From an uncultured Pseudoxanthomonas sp. (GTDB lineage: Bacteria; Pseudomonadota; Gammaproteobacteria; Xanthomonadales; Xanthomonadaceae), in NCBI GenBank assembly GCA_946479745.1, contig CAMLGZ010000002.1:314607-378606 (forward strand): 64,000 nucleotides of DNA. Reading direction: 5' to 3'. How positions within the stretch are numbered: position 1 is the first letter of the stretch; every line of letters starts with the position of its first letter. A program made the position numbers and the translations under genes. The notes under the pieces are model-generated. The model did no database searches, was not told the DNA's origin, and saw only the letters and a list, made by a program, of their open reading frames with translations. This document shows positions 8,637 to 18,355 of the stretch, one piece after another.

Positions 8637-9494
8637 ATGAAGATATTCGCTCTGGCCCTGCTGTCGCTGGTCGCTTTTTCGCTGCCCGCAAGCGCCGCTG
8701 CCCCGTCGCCCGCTGCGCCGGACAAGGCCTTGAAGGTTCTCACCCTCAACCTCTATCACGACAAGGACGAGTGGCCGAAGCGCCGCGTGCAGATAGTGAC
8801 GGAATTGAAGCGGCTGCAGCCCGACGCGATAGCGCTGCAGGAAGTGCTGCAGAATGAAGGCCTGACCAACCAGGCCGAGTGGCTGGCAACGCAACTGGGC
8901 TACCGGTGGTATTTCGTCAGCACCGATCCACCGGGTCAGAAGAGGCGGTACGGCAACGCCATCCTGACCCGTCACCCGATTCTGAAGCGCGGCCAGAAAC
9001 CCCTGCAGCCGCTGGACGACAGCCGCACTGCGGCGTTCGTGCGTATCGATGTGGACGGACGATTGGTCAACCTCTATGCCACGCACCTGCATTGGACCGA
9101 CCAGGGCGGGGCGATCCGTGCCCGACAGATCGCCGATCTGGTGGAGTACATCGCCGCGACTTCAGAGAATATCCCCAGTCTGGTGGCCGGTGATTTCAAC
9201 TCGACCGCGGATTCGCCGGAACTGGCTGCGTTGCGCGAAGGATTCGTGGACACCTACGGCAACCTGCATCCGCAGGCGGACGTGACCTCCCGCAGCACTT
9301 TGAACCTGAAGTATTTCGCTCCCAAACGCATCGACCACGTGTTCTTCCAGCGCGATGCCTTCACCCCCGTCGGCGCCACGATCCTCTTCAACCAACCCGA
9401 TGCCCAGGGGGTTTGGGCCTCGGACCACTACGGAATGCTTGCCGAGCTGCGCCTGGCGGCAGTTGAAACCGGAGCGAAGCCGGCTCTGGACTAG
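8637..9494 (+). CDS. exported endonuclease/exonuclease/phosphatase family protein
   Basis: A 285-residue protein with a signal peptide ending near residue 20 (ASAAA). EEP-fold motifs are in order: LTLNLYH (Asn), LQEV (metal-binding Glu), ATHLHW, AGDFNS (Asp, Asn) and the C-terminal SDHYG (Asp-His pair). These enzymes cleave phosphodiesters in nucleic acids, lipids or inositol phosphates; the family alone does not tell which. Being exported, it may act on extracellular DNA or phospholipid. It starts 20 bases behind the M14 peptidase gene. Confidence 0.9.
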   Translation: MKIFALALLSLVAFSLPASAAAPSPAAPDKALKVLTLNLYHDKDEWPKRRVQIVTELKRLQPDAIALQEVLQNEGLTNQAEWLATQLGYRWYFVSTDPPGQKRRYGNAILTRHPILKRGQKPLQPLDDSRTAAFVRIDVDGRLVNLYATHLHWTDQGGAIRARQIADLVEYIAATSENIPSLVAGDFNSTADSPELAALREGFVDTYGNLHPQADVTSRSTLNLKYFAPKRIDHVFFQRDAFTPVGATILFNQPDAQGVWASDHYGMLAELRLAAVETGAKPALD

Positions 9495-9630
9495 CGATTG
9501 CGGGCAGAGGCTCATGCCCCTTACCGTCACGGTCGCTAAAGTTTCCTGCGACTATGCTGCGCTTCCCGGCAGCACAGGCTAAGAAGATATCCTGGCCATT
9601 GCGCACGCGTGCCGTTCGATTGGAAACCAC

Positions 9631-10182
9631 ATGCCGCTTCGTTCCCGTTCGCGTAGAAAATCCGGCGTACGCAAGCCCGCGCTGATCGCGCTTGTGCTGG
9701 TAGTGCTGCTGTCGGGATGGTTCTGGCAGCAGAACCGCACGCGCCACACTGCTGCGAATGATCCGGTGCCGGCCACTGCGCCGACGAGCGACACCGGCAA
9801 CAGCCGGCCGCTACCCCTGCCGCCCCTTGAAACCACGGGCAACGGCTCGCAAACGGAGGCTGCGCCGCCAGCACCGGCGGCTTCTTCGACGGTGGCCGAA
9901 TCGGCGCCAGCTGCGTTCCTGCCTGCGGAGGCGCACGCAACGTTACGCCTGATCGCCCAGGGCGGACCGTTCCCCCATAGCCAGGATGGCAGCGTTTTCG
10001 GCAATCGCGAGAACCGCCTGCCGTCCAAGCCACGCGGCTATTACCGTGAATACACCGTCGAAACGCCAGGCCTGGGGCATCGCGGCGCGCGCCGTATCAT
10101 CACCGGCGGTCAACCACCGGACGTGTACTACTACACCGATGACCACTACGATTCATTCCGCAGCTTCCAGGTCGCGCGATGA
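9631..10182 (+). CDS. membrane-anchored barnase-type ribonuclease
   Basis: A 183-residue protein. Residues about 17-32 form one hydrophobic helix after an Arg/Lys-rich start, so it is a signal anchor or uncleaved signal; then comes a Pro/Ala/Thr-rich linker (about 40-105) and a C-terminal domain with the microbial RNase (N1/T1, barnase) landmarks FGNRENRLP, GYYREYTV, a Glu and Arg in this block, and a catalytic His in TDDHYDSF. The last four bases overlap the start of the barstar gene (ATGA), giving a coupled ribonuclease-inhibitor pair. The anchor suggests action outside the cytoplasm, with barstar guarding the cell. Confidence 0.88.
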   Translation: MPLRSRSRRKSGVRKPALIALVLVVLLSGWFWQQNRTRHTAANDPVPATAPTSDTGNSRPLPLPPLETTGNGSQTEAAPPAPAASSTVAESAPAAFLPAEAHATLRLIAQGGPFPHSQDGSVFGNRENRLPSKPRGYYREYTVETPGLGHRGARRIITGGQPPDVYYYTDDHYDSFRSFQVAR

Positions 10183-10616
10183 CTGAAACAGGCTTCGATC
10201 TGGGACTTGGCGACCCGACGCGCGCCGGAGTTTTCTTCGTCACCGGCGAAGATCTCAATGTGCTTGCGGCCGCCGCGCACGATGCAGGCCTGCTGCCCTG
10301 CCTTATCGACCTGATGGGCTGCGGCAACAAGGCCACCCTGTTGTTGCGGATCGCGGTCGCCATGGATTTCCCCACCACATCCAGCCGCAACTGGGATGCG
10401 CTCTCGGACAGCCTGCGCGATCTGAACTGGATGCCGGCCCAGGGCTACGTATTGCTGTTCGACGGCGCCGGAGAGCTGCACCACGTGGACGAAGACGACT
10501 TCGATACGCTGGTCAGCATCCTGGACGAAGCCAACCGCGCCTGGGCCGAGCGCGGCGTGCCGTTCTGGGCGTTCCTGGCCCTGCGCGAAAGGGATTTCGT
10601 CGAACTGGAGGATTGA
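10179..10616 (+). CDS. barstar family ribonuclease inhibitor
   Basis: A 145-residue cytosolic protein that would bind and block the ribonuclease encoded just upstream. The barstar core is visible as FPTTSSRNWDALSDSLRDLNW (split here: Asn-Trp-Asp-Ala-Leu is the hallmark), followed by a beta strand with LLFDGA. It is longer than Bacillus barstar (89 residues) by an N-terminal extension of about 50 residues. Start ATG overlaps the ribonuclease stop by four bases. dbpA begins 61 bases later. Confidence 0.9.
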   Translation: MTETGFDLGLGDPTRAGVFFVTGEDLNVLAAAAHDAGLLPCLIDLMGCGNKATLLLRIAVAMDFPTTSSRNWDALSDSLRDLNWMPAQGYVLLFDGAGELHHVDEDDFDTLVSILDEANRAWAERGVPFWAFLALRERDFVELED

Positions 10617-10677
10617 GCGCCGACGCTTGGCCCGGCGCAAGGCTACGCAGTTCAGCGCGATGCTGCGATCATGGCGC

Positions 10678-12066
10678 ATGACCGACCAGCCGACAGACTT
10701 CGCCAGCCTCTCCCTCTCGCCAGGCCTGCAGCAGGGCGTGGAGGCCGCCGGCTACGCGCAGATGACCCCGATCCAGGCCGAAAGCCTGCCTGCCATTCTC
10801 GCTGGGCGCGACGTGATCGCGCAGGCGCCCACCGGCAGCGGCAAGACGGCCGCATTCGGCCTGGGGTTATTGCACCGGCTGGACCCCGCGCTGATCCGCG
10901 CGCAGGCGCTGGTGCTCTGCCCTACCCGCGAACTGGCCGATCAGGTGGGCAAGCAATTGCGCAAACTGGCCTCCGGCATTCCGAACCTGAAGTTGCTGGT
11001 ATTGACCGGCGGCATGCCGTTGGCGCCGCAACTGGCTTCCTTGGCGGTCCATGATCCGCACGTGGTGGTCGGTACGCCCGGCCGCATCCAGGAGCTGATG
11101 CGCAAGAAGGCGTTGCATCTGGCCGATGTACGCACCCTGGTGCTGGACGAGGCGGACCGCATGCTCGACATGGGTTTCGAGGAAGCGATCCGCGAAATCG
11201 TCGGCAAGACTCCGAAAGAGCGGCAGACGCTGCTGTTTTCGGCCACGTTTCCCGAGGCCATCCGCGACATCGGCCGCAACACCATGCGCGACCCGCTGGA
11301 GGTCACTGCAGGCGGCGTGACCGAACAGCCCGTCATCGAACAGACCTTCTATGAAGTCGATCTGGCGCGCAAGCAGACCACGCTGGCCGGTCTGTTGTTC
11401 GAACAACGGCCCGAATCGTGCGTGGTCTTCTGCAATACCCGCCGCGATGTAGACGAGGTGGCCGAATCTTTGAAGCACTTCGGCTTCACCGCGTTGGCCT
11501 TGCATGGCGACATGGAGCAGCGCGACCGCGACGAAGTGCTGGTGCGTTTCGCCAACCGCAGCTGCAACGTGCTGGTGGCCAGCGACGTCGCCGCGCGCGG
11601 GCTGGATATCGAAGAGCTGGCCACGGTAGTCAATTACGAACTGCCCACCGATCCCGACGTGTACGTGCACCGCATCGGGCGCACCGGGCGCGCCGGGAAA
11701 GGCGGTCAGGTGCTGAGTCTGGTGACCCCGCGTGAGATTTCGCGGGCGCACCTGCTGGAAGAAAAACAGGGCTCGCCGTTGCGCTGGAAGAAACCGGTCG
11801 CCGTGGCGCCTGCGGCACGCAGCGCACCGCCTGCTGCGATGGCAACGCTGCGCATCGATGCCGGGCGCACGGACAAGCTTCGCCCCGGCGACATCCTGGG
11901 AGCGCTCACCGGCGATGCGGGATTACCGGCCAGCGCAATCGGCAAGATAGACATCTTCGCGACGCGCTCCTATGTCGCCATCGCGCGCAACCAGGCCAAC
12001 AACGCACTGGCTCGGCTCGACAAGGGCAAGATCAAGGGCAAGAACTTCCGTGTCCGCAAGATGTAG
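10678..12066 (+). CDS. dbpA: ATP-dependent RNA helicase DbpA (DEAD box)
   Basis: A 462-residue helicase acting in 50S ribosome assembly. Motifs appear in order: Q motif region MTPIQ, walker A APTGSGKTA, PTRELA, TPGR, DEAD (VLDEADRM), SAT (FSATFP), and HRIGRTGR. The final 75 residues match the DbpA RNA-binding domain that recognises helix 92 of 23S rRNA. I choose ATG 10678, which lies just before the conserved start of the Q-motif region; 17 further residues in frame upstream look non-coding. The TAG stop codon (12064-12066) is part of the GTAG head of a REP element. Confidence 0.95.
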   Translation: MTDQPTDFASLSLSPGLQQGVEAAGYAQMTPIQAESLPAILAGRDVIAQAPTGSGKTAAFGLGLLHRLDPALIRAQALVLCPTRELADQVGKQLRKLASGIPNLKLLVLTGGMPLAPQLASLAVHDPHVVVGTPGRIQELMRKKALHLADVRTLVLDEADRMLDMGFEEAIREIVGKTPKERQTLLFSATFPEAIRDIGRNTMRDPLEVTAGGVTEQPVIEQTFYEVDLARKQTTLAGLLFEQRPESCVVFCNTRRDVDEVAESLKHFGFTALALHGDMEQRDRDEVLVRFANRSCNVLVASDVAARGLDIEELATVVNYELPTDPDVYVHRIGRTGRAGKGGQVLSLVTPREISRAHLLEEKQGSPLRWKKPVAVAPAARSAPPAAMATLRIDAGRTDKLRPGDILGALTGDAGLPASAIGKIDIFATRSYVAIARNQANNALARLDKGKIKGKNFRVRKM

Positions 12067-12203
12067 GTCGGGGTTACGCCCCCGACGTGCCGGATGCGCG
12101 AGTAAAGTTTCCGTCGGCCATGTAAAGCCTGCCCCGTACTTGATACGGGGACCGACCTACGGAAGAGTGTAGGTCGGGGCTACGCCCCCGACATCAGACC
12201 TAC
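12063..12203. repeat. GTAG-headed REP cluster after dbpA
   Basis: GTAGGTCGGGG with its complementary CCCCCGAC arm begins at 12063 and ends with CCGACCTAC at 12152-12160, forming a bipartite element; inside it is another hairpin (12132-12150). A second unit runs 12169-12203. The same GTAGGTCGGGGCTACGCCCC unit recurs at 17218. It fills the gap between the converging genes dbpA and selO. Confidence 0.85.
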
Positions 12204-12227
12204 GGGAAAGCGTTGCCGGATATCCGA

Positions 12228-13787
12228 TCAAGAGCTGCACGAAAGCATCGAGCAGCCCGCACGATCGCGCGCCCAATCCGGGCGACGCTGCGCAAAGGCT
12301 TCCCGACCCGGCTGCTCGTCGTAGGGACGGCGTATGACCTCCAGCAGCTCCATAACCCCCGACGCGTCGCCTTGCTCGGCGCGGTCTATCGCCTGCTGCG
12401 CAAGATAGTTGCGCAGCACGATTCGTGGATTGGCCATCCGCATGCGTGTTCGCCTGGCCTCGGAATCGAGCGCATCGGACGCCACTCGAGCCGCATAGCG
12501 CTGCAACCAATCCATCAGCGCCGGCTCCATGGCCGCGCGCTTGTCGGCGCCGTAGAAGGCTTCATTCAAAGGATCCAAAGTCGGCGCGGCGGGATCGACC
12601 TGCGCCAGATTGCGGAAGAAGATGCTCATGTCCATCTCGCCCGCTTGCAGCAACGACCGCACGTCCTCCATCAGCGTCGCATCATCCTCTCCGTACTCGG
12701 CCAGGCCCAGCTTGCGCGCGGTGTTGTCTTGATCGGCGCGCGCATAGGTTTCCCGATAGCGCTGCAACCCTTCCTGCAAAGGCTCGGGACTTGCGAACAG
12801 CGAAGACAACGCGCCCGCCAGCCGGGTCAGGTTCCAGTACGCGATTTTCGGCTGCCAGCCGAAGCGATAGCGGCGTCCCTGCGCATCGGTGGTATTGGGC
12901 GTCCAATCCGGATCGTAGTCGTCGATCCAGCCGTAAGGACCGTAGTCGATGGTCAGGCCGAGTATCGACATGTTGTCGGTATTCATCACTCCGTGCACGA
13001 AGCCGACGCGCATCCAGTGCGCCACCATGACCGCAGTGCGCTCGCATACCTGCGCAAACCACTGCGCATACAGCGCTTCACCTTCGCCTTCCAGTTCGGG
13101 GAAATCGCGGCGGAGGGTGAAGTCCGCCAGTTGTTTGAGTAGGGGCAGCTCTCCGCGCGACGCGGGCAATTCATAGTTGCCGAAACGCAGGAAGGACGGC
13201 GCCACGCGACAGACAACAGCCCCCGGTTCGGCTTGCGGGTGTCCGTCGTAGAACATGTCGCGGATCACCGGCTCGCCGGTCGCCACCAGGCTTAGCGCGC
13301 GCGTGGTGGGCACGCCCAGGTGGTGCATGGCCTCGCTGCACAGGAATTCGCGAATGGAAGAGCGCAGGACCGCGCGTCCGTCGGCGGTGCGCGAGTAAGG
13401 CGTCGGGCCGGCTCCTTTGAGCTGGAGTTCCCAGCGCTGGCCTGCGGCATTGATCGCTTCGCCCAGAGAAATGGCGCGCCCATCGCCCAGTTGTCCGGCC
13501 CAATGGCCGAACTGGTGGCCACCGTAGTTGGCCGCTAAGGGTTGCATGCCCTGCAGCAACGCGTTGCCGCCGAAGATCTGGGCGAACTCCGGCGTAGCGA
13601 CGTCGCCTTCCTCAATATCCAGCAGCGCGGCAGTTTCGCGCGACCAGGCCAGCAGTTGCGGTGCGGCGACCGGGGTCGGGTCGACCCGCGAATACAGCGC
13701 CTCGCGGACTTCGCGCACGCCGGCTCCCTGCAGCGGATCGCCGGGAAGATCGGTAACGAAGCGGTTGTCGAATCTCAGCGGTTTCAT
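12228..13787 (-). CDS. selO: protein adenylyltransferase SelO (YdiU/UPF0061)
   Basis: A 519-residue pseudokinase-fold enzyme that transfers AMP from ATP to Ser/Thr/Tyr of proteins, linked to redox stress. Recognisable segments are LRFDNRF at the N-terminus, [21 protein letters not shown], and NTDNMSILG followed by DYGPYGWID. The C-terminus keeps a Cys-rich tail (GCSMLSCSS) typical of the family and thought to be redox-regulated. I prefer ATG 13787; a GTG two codons upstream is possible. It converges on dbpA across a REP cluster. Confidence 0.95.
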   Translation of the reverse strand: MKPLRFDNRFVTDLPGDPLQGAGVREVREALYSRVDPTPVAAPQLLAWSRETAALLDIEEGDVATPEFAQIFGGNALLQGMQPLAANYGGHQFGHWAGQLGDGRAISLGEAINAAGQRWELQLKGAGPTPYSRTADGRAVLRSSIREFLCSEAMHHLGVPTTRALSLVATGEPVIRDMFYDGHPQAEPGAVVCRVAPSFLRFGNYELPASRGELPLLKQLADFTLRRDFPELEGEGEALYAQWFAQVCERTAVMVAHWMRVGFVHGVMNTDNMSILGLTIDYGPYGWIDDYDPDWTPNTTDAQGRRYRFGWQPKIAYWNLTRLAGALSSLFASPEPLQEGLQRYRETYARADQDNTARKLGLAEYGEDDATLMEDVRSLLQAGEMDMSIFFRNLAQVDPAAPTLDPLNEAFYGADKRAAMEPALMDWLQRYAARVASDALDSEARRTRMRMANPRIVLRNYLAQQAIDRAEQGDASGVMELLEVIRRPYDEQPGREAFAQRRPDWARDRAGCSMLSCSS

Positions 13788-13824
13788 CGGCACAGGCTAC
13801 GCGCCAGCGGTTGAAGCCGCACAA

Positions 13825-13854
13825 ACAAAAACGCCGGGGCAAGCCCCGGCGTTT
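13825..13854 (-). terminator. intrinsic terminator of the cold-shock gene
   Basis: A 10-bp GC stem (13831-13840 with 13843-13852) with a two-base AA loop, extended by three A-T pairs, followed on the minus strand by a T-rich tract. It lies 22 bases after the cold-shock gene stop. Confidence 0.8.
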
Positions 13855-13875
13855 CGGACAACGATACAGTCGCTA

Positions 13876-14085
13876 TTAGAGCGGCTGGACTTCGTCGGCC
13901 TGCATACCCTTCTGGCCCTGCACGGCGACAAAGCTGACGCTCTGGCCTTCCTGCAGCGACTTGAAGCCGGAACCCTGGATCGCGCGGAAATGCACGAAAA
14001 GGTCCGGGCCGCTCTGCGGGGTGATGAAGCCAAAACCCTTGGCATCGTTGAACCACTTGACGGTACCGGTTTGACGGTCAGACAT
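13876..14085 (-). CDS. CspA-family cold-shock protein
   Basis: A 69-residue OB-fold protein binding single-stranded RNA and DNA. Both nucleic-acid motifs are intact: RNP1 as KGFGFI (residues about 16-21) and RNP2 as LFVHF (about 29-33). The start has CAGGAG about 9 bases upstream. The preceding 265 bases carry no gene and include a T-rich stretch just before the ribosome site; a long structured leader is usual for cold-shock mRNAs and is likely here, though no specific cold box was identified. A strong terminator follows. Confidence 0.95.
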   Translation of the reverse strand: MSDRQTGTVKWFNDAKGFGFITPQSGPDLFVHFRAIQGSGFKSLQEGQSVSFVAVQGQKGMQADEVQPL

Positions 14086-14350
14086 CTTTGAAACTCCTGA
14101 AACGGATGAAAAAAATCACGACCTGGGGACCCCGGGCCGAGACTGAGTTGCAGGTGTTAAGCAAAGCGGAAAGATGTAGCTGATCGTTTTGGATCGACTG
14201 CATCAGGCCACGATTTACGGTGACCCAAGCAAACACAGTGCCGTGCACACTACACACCTTTCCGGCAAAAGCCAATCCCCCGCCCAACCGCGGATAACCG
14301 GCAGTGGGGCGGTTTGCCCTAAACTGGCCTCCCCTACAGGAAAGAAGCCC

Positions 14351-14509
14351 ATGGCGAAGCCCAATTATTCGTTTGAGAAGAAGCAGCGCGAGTTGGCCAA
14401 GAAGAAGAAGCAGGACGAAAAACTGGCCAAGAAGCAGGCTACGCGGGAGCCGGGCCAAGCCGACGGCACCCCGCCAGCCGGGCCGGATTCTTCCGGCGGC
14501 GGTCGCTAA
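14351..14509 (+). CDS. small Lys-rich hypothetical protein (52 aa)
   Basis: A 52-residue protein. The first 30 residues are highly basic (KKQRELAKKKKQ), likely a helix; the tail is Gly/Pro/Ser-rich. AGGAAAG lies about 7 bases before the ATG. It overlaps by four bases, tail to tail, with the pseudouridine synthase gene. No domain recognised; the composition resembles a second small protein at 26612 and suggests nucleic-acid or ribosome contact, which is inference. Confidence 0.75.
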   Translation: MAKPNYSFEKKQRELAKKKKQDEKLAKKQATREPGQADGTPPAGPDSSGGGR

Positions 14510-15402
14510 ACCGGCGTTTCCAGGACCCTGGGACTCTCGAACGCCCGCCGGACCCCCGTCATGGGGTCCACGAAAGACAAGCCCTTGGCCAGCAATTGCA
14601 GGGGCCGCTGGTAGTCGTCCGCGACCCGGGCCATCAGGTCGGGGTAGTAAGGGTCGTGACGGATCGGCGCCCCCAGGGCCGCCATATGCACCCGCAGCTG
14701 GTGCTTGCGGCCGCTGACGGGGAAAAGTGCGTAGCGCCACCATTGGCCATCCGAACCCAGCACCTCGATCCGGCTAACGGAATTGGGTTCCCCCTCTTCC
14801 TCCCGCATCCGGAAGAATGGCTCCGACTTCACGATGCGCGACTCCCGCACCTGCGGAAACCTCAGATCCGGCAATCCAGGCGCCACGGCTTCGTAGCGTT
14901 TTTCGATCCGACGCTCGCGGAACAGCGCCTGGTAGGCGTCCCGACTGGCCTTGTTGGCCGAGAACAGCACAAGCCCGGCAGTTCCGCGATCGATGCGATG
15001 CAGTGGCACCAGGTCGCTATTGCCCAGCCTCCCGACCAGCCGGGTCAGCAGCGTTTCGCGCACGTGCGCCCCCGTGGGGGCTACGGGCAGGAAATGCGGC
15101 TTGTCGACCACCACCAGGTGCTCATCGACATGCAGGACCGTTTCCTCGAATGGGATCCGGGGTTCTTCCGCCACTTCGCGGAAATAGTGGATGGTCACGC
15201 CGACGCGATACGGCGTGTCCGCAGCCAGCGGCTGCCACAACGAGTCCAGCACCCGCCCACGCGCGAAGCGGTCCAGCCAGCTGGCGCGGTCGACTTGCGG
15301 AAAGCGGGCGCATAGACCGTCCAGCAAGGTCGTCCAGGCGCCGGGCGGAAGCTGCAGCTTGCTGGCGACCGCTTCGGCGGCATCGAAATCGGAAACGGAC
15401 AA
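14506..15402 (-). CDS. RluA-family RNA pseudouridine synthase
   Basis: Isomerises uridine to pseudouridine in rRNA or tRNA. The catalytic motif is LHRIDRGTAGL with the nucleophilic Asp, preceded by VVDKPHFLPV and followed by SGRKHQLRVHM, all family hallmarks. No N-terminal S4 domain is evident. The frame is open to 15510, but that would overlap the divergent YaeQ gene; the TTG at 15402 has GGGAGG about 8 bases upstream, so I choose it (298 residues) with limited certainty. Which site is modified cannot be told. Confidence 0.85.
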   Translation of the reverse strand: MSVSDFDAAEAVASKLQLPPGAWTTLLDGLCARFPQVDRASWLDRFARGRVLDSLWQPLAADTPYRVGVTIHYFREVAEEPRIPFEETVLHVDEHLVVVDKPHFLPVAPTGAHVRETLLTRLVGRLGNSDLVPLHRIDRGTAGLVLFSANKASRDAYQALFRERRIEKRYEAVAPGLPDLRFPQVRESRIVKSEPFFRMREEEGEPNSVSRIEVLGSDGQWWRYALFPVSGRKHQLRVHMAALGAPIRHDPYYPDLMARVADDYQRPLQLLAKGLSFVDPMTGVRRAFESPRVLETPV

Positions 15403-15460
15403 AGCACGGCCTCCCTGGAACAAGGCCGTATCATGGCCGACCTTTTCCCCTGGCACCTCA

Positions 15461-16015
15461 ATGGCGCTCAAATCCACGGTCGTGAAGGCCGAACTGCAGA
15501 TCAGCGACATGGATCGCCATTACTACGCGACCCACAACCTCACCCTGGCCCAGCATCCGTCCGAAACCGATGCGCGCCTGATGGTGCGCCTGCTGGCGTT
15601 CGCCATGTACGCGGACGAGCGCCTGGAGTTCGGCCGTGGCCTGAGCCAGGACGATGAGCCGGATCTTTGGCTCAAGGAGCTGACTGGCGAGATTCTGCTG
15701 TGGATCGACCTGGGCCAGCCGGATGAAGCGCGCATACGCAAGGCTTGCGGGCGCTCGCGGCAGGTTGTGCTGTTCACCTATGGCGGCCGCAGCTCGGATA
15801 TCTGGTGGGAAAAGAACGTCGCGTCGCTGGCCCGCAGCAAGAACCTCACCGTCATCGACATCCCGATCGAAGTGGTCGAACAGCTGACTGCGATGATGGT
15901 GCGCGGCATGCGTCTGAACGTGATGATCCAGGATGGAGAGCTGCAGGTGCTGGGCGGCGATGTCACCATCGACATCAAGCCCGTCGTTCGCCAGGCGGCC
16001 ACGCAAGGTCAGTAA
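15461..16015 (+). CDS. yaeQ: YaeQ family protein
   Basis: A 184-residue protein of the YaeQ family, which has a PD-(D/E)XK nuclease-like fold but lacks an established biochemical role; in some bacteria it suppresses haemolysin transcription defects. The whole length is family-like: it begins MALKSTVVKAELQISDMDRH and ends with VTIDIKPVV. It starts 58 bases from the divergent pseudouridine synthase and is followed after four bases by a flavoprotein gene, so both are probably cotranscribed. Confidence 0.92.
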   Translation: MALKSTVVKAELQISDMDRHYYATHNLTLAQHPSETDARLMVRLLAFAMYADERLEFGRGLSQDDEPDLWLKELTGEILLWIDLGQPDEARIRKACGRSRQVVLFTYGGRSSDIWWEKNVASLARSKNLTVIDIPIEVVEQLTAMMVRGMRLNVMIQDGELQVLGGDVTIDIKPVVRQAATQGQ

Positions 16016-16019
16016 TCGC

Positions 16020-17201
16020 ATGAGCCACAGTCACGACGTGCTGATCATCGGCGGCGGCGCGGCCGGGCTGATGTGCGCATTGACGGCCGGCCAGCGCGGG
16101 CTTCGCGTGCTGGTGGTGGAACACGCCAACCGGGTGGGCAAGAAAATCCTGATGTCCGGCGGCGGGCGCTGCAACTTCACCAACACCGGCGCCACGCCGG
16201 CGAACTATCTGTCGGCCAATCCGCATTACTGCAAATCGGCGCTGGCGCGCTACAGGCCCTCGGATTTCATCGACATGGTCGAACGCCATGGCATCGCCTA
16301 CCACGAGAAGGAGCTGGGGCAGCTGTTCTGCGACGATTCGTCCAAGCAGATCGTGAAGATGCTGGTGGACGAATGCGAAACGGCGGGCGCGCGCATCGAA
16401 ACCAGCTGCAGCGTGGAGAACGTGCAGCGTACCGATGGCGGTTTTCGCCTGCGCACGACGCGCGGCACGCTGTCGGCACCCGCGCTGGTGGTGGCCTGCG
16501 GTGGCCTTTCGATTCCCAGCATGGGCGCCAGCGGTTTCGGTTACGAACTGGCGCGCCAGTTCGGTCATACCGTGCTGCCGACGCGCGCCGGGCTGGTGCC
16601 GCTGACCCTGACGGGGAAGCACCAGGAGCACCTGCAGGACCTCAGCGGCGTGGCGCTGCCGGTCGAGGCCAGCTGCAACGGCCACAGCTTCCGCAACTTC
16701 ATGCTCATCACCCATCGCGGCGTGAGCGGGCCTTCGATCCTGCAGATCTCTTCCTACTGGCAGCCCGGCGACGATCTGCGTCTGGATCTGCTGCCCGGCA
16801 ATGATGCCCTGCAGCTTCTGCGCGAACAGCAGGCCTCGCGCCCAGCCGCCGAGCTCAAGACCGTGCTCTCCGACTTTCTGCCGCGACGTTTCGCCCAGCG
16901 CCTGTGCGAGTTGTGGCTGCCGAACAAACCGATGAAGCAGTTCAACGAACCGCAATTGCGCGAAATCGCTGCGCAACTGCAAAGCTGGCCGCTGATCGCC
17001 AGCGGCACCGAGGGCTACCGCACCGCCGAGGTTACTCTGGGCGGCGTGGATACCGACGAACTGTCTTCAAGCTCGATGCAGTCGAAGAAAATCCCAGGGC
17101 TGTATTTCATCGGCGAAGTGGTCGACGTCACCGGCTGGCTGGGCGGCTACAACTTCCAGTGGGCCTGGGCTTCCGGCCACGCCGCCGGCAACGCCGTCTG
17201 A
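16020..17201 (+). CDS. HI0933/YhiN-type FAD-dependent oxidoreductase
   Basis: A 393-residue flavoprotein. The FAD-binding Rossmann motif GGGAAGLMCA is at residues about 12-21, followed by GKKILMSGGGRCNFTN, the signature of the HI0933-like (BaiN/RdsA) group, and the C-terminal GEVVDVTGWLGGYNFQ that contacts FAD. The start ATG lies four bases after yaeQ. Substrate unknown. A second member of the broader group lies at 22369 with a different signature, so they are not recent duplicates. Confidence 0.92.
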   Translation: MSHSHDVLIIGGGAAGLMCALTAGQRGLRVLVVEHANRVGKKILMSGGGRCNFTNTGATPANYLSANPHYCKSALARYRPSDFIDMVERHGIAYHEKELGQLFCDDSSKQIVKMLVDECETAGARIETSCSVENVQRTDGGFRLRTTRGTLSAPALVVACGGLSIPSMGASGFGYELARQFGHTVLPTRAGLVPLTLTGKHQEHLQDLSGVALPVEASCNGHSFRNFMLITHRGVSGPSILQISSYWQPGDDLRLDLLPGNDALQLLREQQASRPAAELKTVLSDFLPRRFAQRLCELWLPNKPMKQFNEPQLREIAAQLQSWPLIASGTEGYRTAEVTLGGVDTDELSSSSMQSKKIPGLYFIGEVVDVTGWLGGYNFQWAWASGHAAGNAV

Positions 17202-17217
17202 CCGCAATCCGATGCGC

Positions 17218-17285
17218 GTAGGTCGGGGCTACGCCCCCGACAGACGTAACCCAACAGGAGCGTCGGGGACGTAGCCCCGACCTAC
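17218..17285. repeat. GTAG-headed REP pair (BIME)
   Basis: Two head-on units, 17218-17241 and 17262-17285, each starting GTAGGTCGGGGC on opposite strands. Same family as 12063-12203. The GTAG head of the right unit (complement of 17282-17285) contains the stop codon of the luciferase-like gene. Confidence 0.88.
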
Positions 17286-18259
17286 ATCGCTTCGGCGGCC
17301 AATTCGAAGGACCGCAAACGTGCGGCATGATTGAACACATTGGCCACCAGCATCAGTTCGTCCGGACGATGCCGGTCGACGAAGGCGGCGATACCGCGCT
17401 TCACCGTTTCCGGGTCGCCCACCACGCTGCAGGCCAGGGCGTTCTCCACGCCCAGCTTTTCATGCGGCTGCCAATAGGTTTCGATATCGTCGATGGGCGC
17501 TGGTATCAGTCCAGGTTTGCCGCGGCGCAGGTTGACGAAACTCTGCTGCGCGGTAGTGAACAGACGCTTGGCTTCGGCATCGGTCGCAGCGGCCACCACA
17601 TTCAACGCCAACATCGCGTGTGGCTTGGCCAGGTACTGCGAAGGACGGAAGTCGCGGTGATAGACCGCCAGCGCCTGGTCCATCGCGTCCGGTGCGAAGT
17701 GCGAAGCGAAGGCGAACGGCAGCCCCAGCGCCGCGGCGAGCTGCGCGCTGAAAAGGCTGGAGCCCAACAGCCACACCGGCACCTCAAGTCCAGCGCCCGG
17801 AACGGCGCGCACCAATTGGCCGGCCTGCACAGGTGCGAAGTAGCCCAGCAATTCCTGCACGTCGTGCGGGAATTGCTCGGCGCTGTCGAAATAACGCCGC
17901 AACGCCTTGGCCGTGGGCTGGTCCGTGCCGGGCGCGCGGCCCAAGCCCAGATCGATGCGGCCCGGATACAGCGAGGCCAGCGTGCCGAACTGTTCGGCCA
18001 CCTGCAGCGGCGCATGGTTGGGCAGCATCACTCCGCCGGAGCCCACGCGGATGGTTCTGGTACCGCCGGCGACATAACCGATCAGCACCGCAGTCGCTGC
18101 GCTGGCGATACCCGGCATGTTGTGGTGTTCGGCCAGCCAGTAGCGCTGGTAACCCCAGGCTTCGGCGTGTTGCGCCAGATCCAGGGTATTGCGGAAGGCC
18201 TGTGCGGCATCGCTGCCTTCGCAGACCGGGGCCAGATCGAGTATCGAGTAGGGAATCAT
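17282..18259 (-). CDS. LLM class flavin-dependent oxidoreductase (luciferase-like)
   Basis: A 325-residue TIM-barrel monooxygenase using reduced flavin. It opens with [11 protein letters not shown] and contains [26 protein letters not shown], and GLGRAPGTD, the profile of the alkanal monooxygenase-like subgroup common in proteobacteria. Starts at 18259 or 18280 are both possible; neither has a strong ribosome site, and 18259 fits the usual family N-terminus. The TAG stop codon is embedded in a REP element. Substrate unknown. Confidence 0.9.
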   Translation of the reverse strand: MIPYSILDLAPVCEGSDAAQAFRNTLDLAQHAEAWGYQRYWLAEHHNMPGIASAATAVLIGYVAGGTRTIRVGSGGVMLPNHAPLQVAEQFGTLASLYPGRIDLGLGRAPGTDQPTAKALRRYFDSAEQFPHDVQELLGYFAPVQAGQLVRAVPGAGLEVPVWLLGSSLFSAQLAAALGLPFAFASHFAPDAMDQALAVYHRDFRPSQYLAKPHAMLALNVVAAATDAEAKRLFTTAQQSFVNLRRGKPGLIPAPIDDIETYWQPHEKLGVENALACSVVGDPETVKRGIAAFVDRHRPDELMLVANVFNHAARLRSFELAAEAM

Positions 18260-18355
18260 GGAGGCTGCCGTCGAAGTCATGGCTTCGACATGGGGCCCGC
18301 ATCAAGCATTGCCAATCCGATCAGCGACCGGACTGGCGGGACGCTGAGTTCCGTA

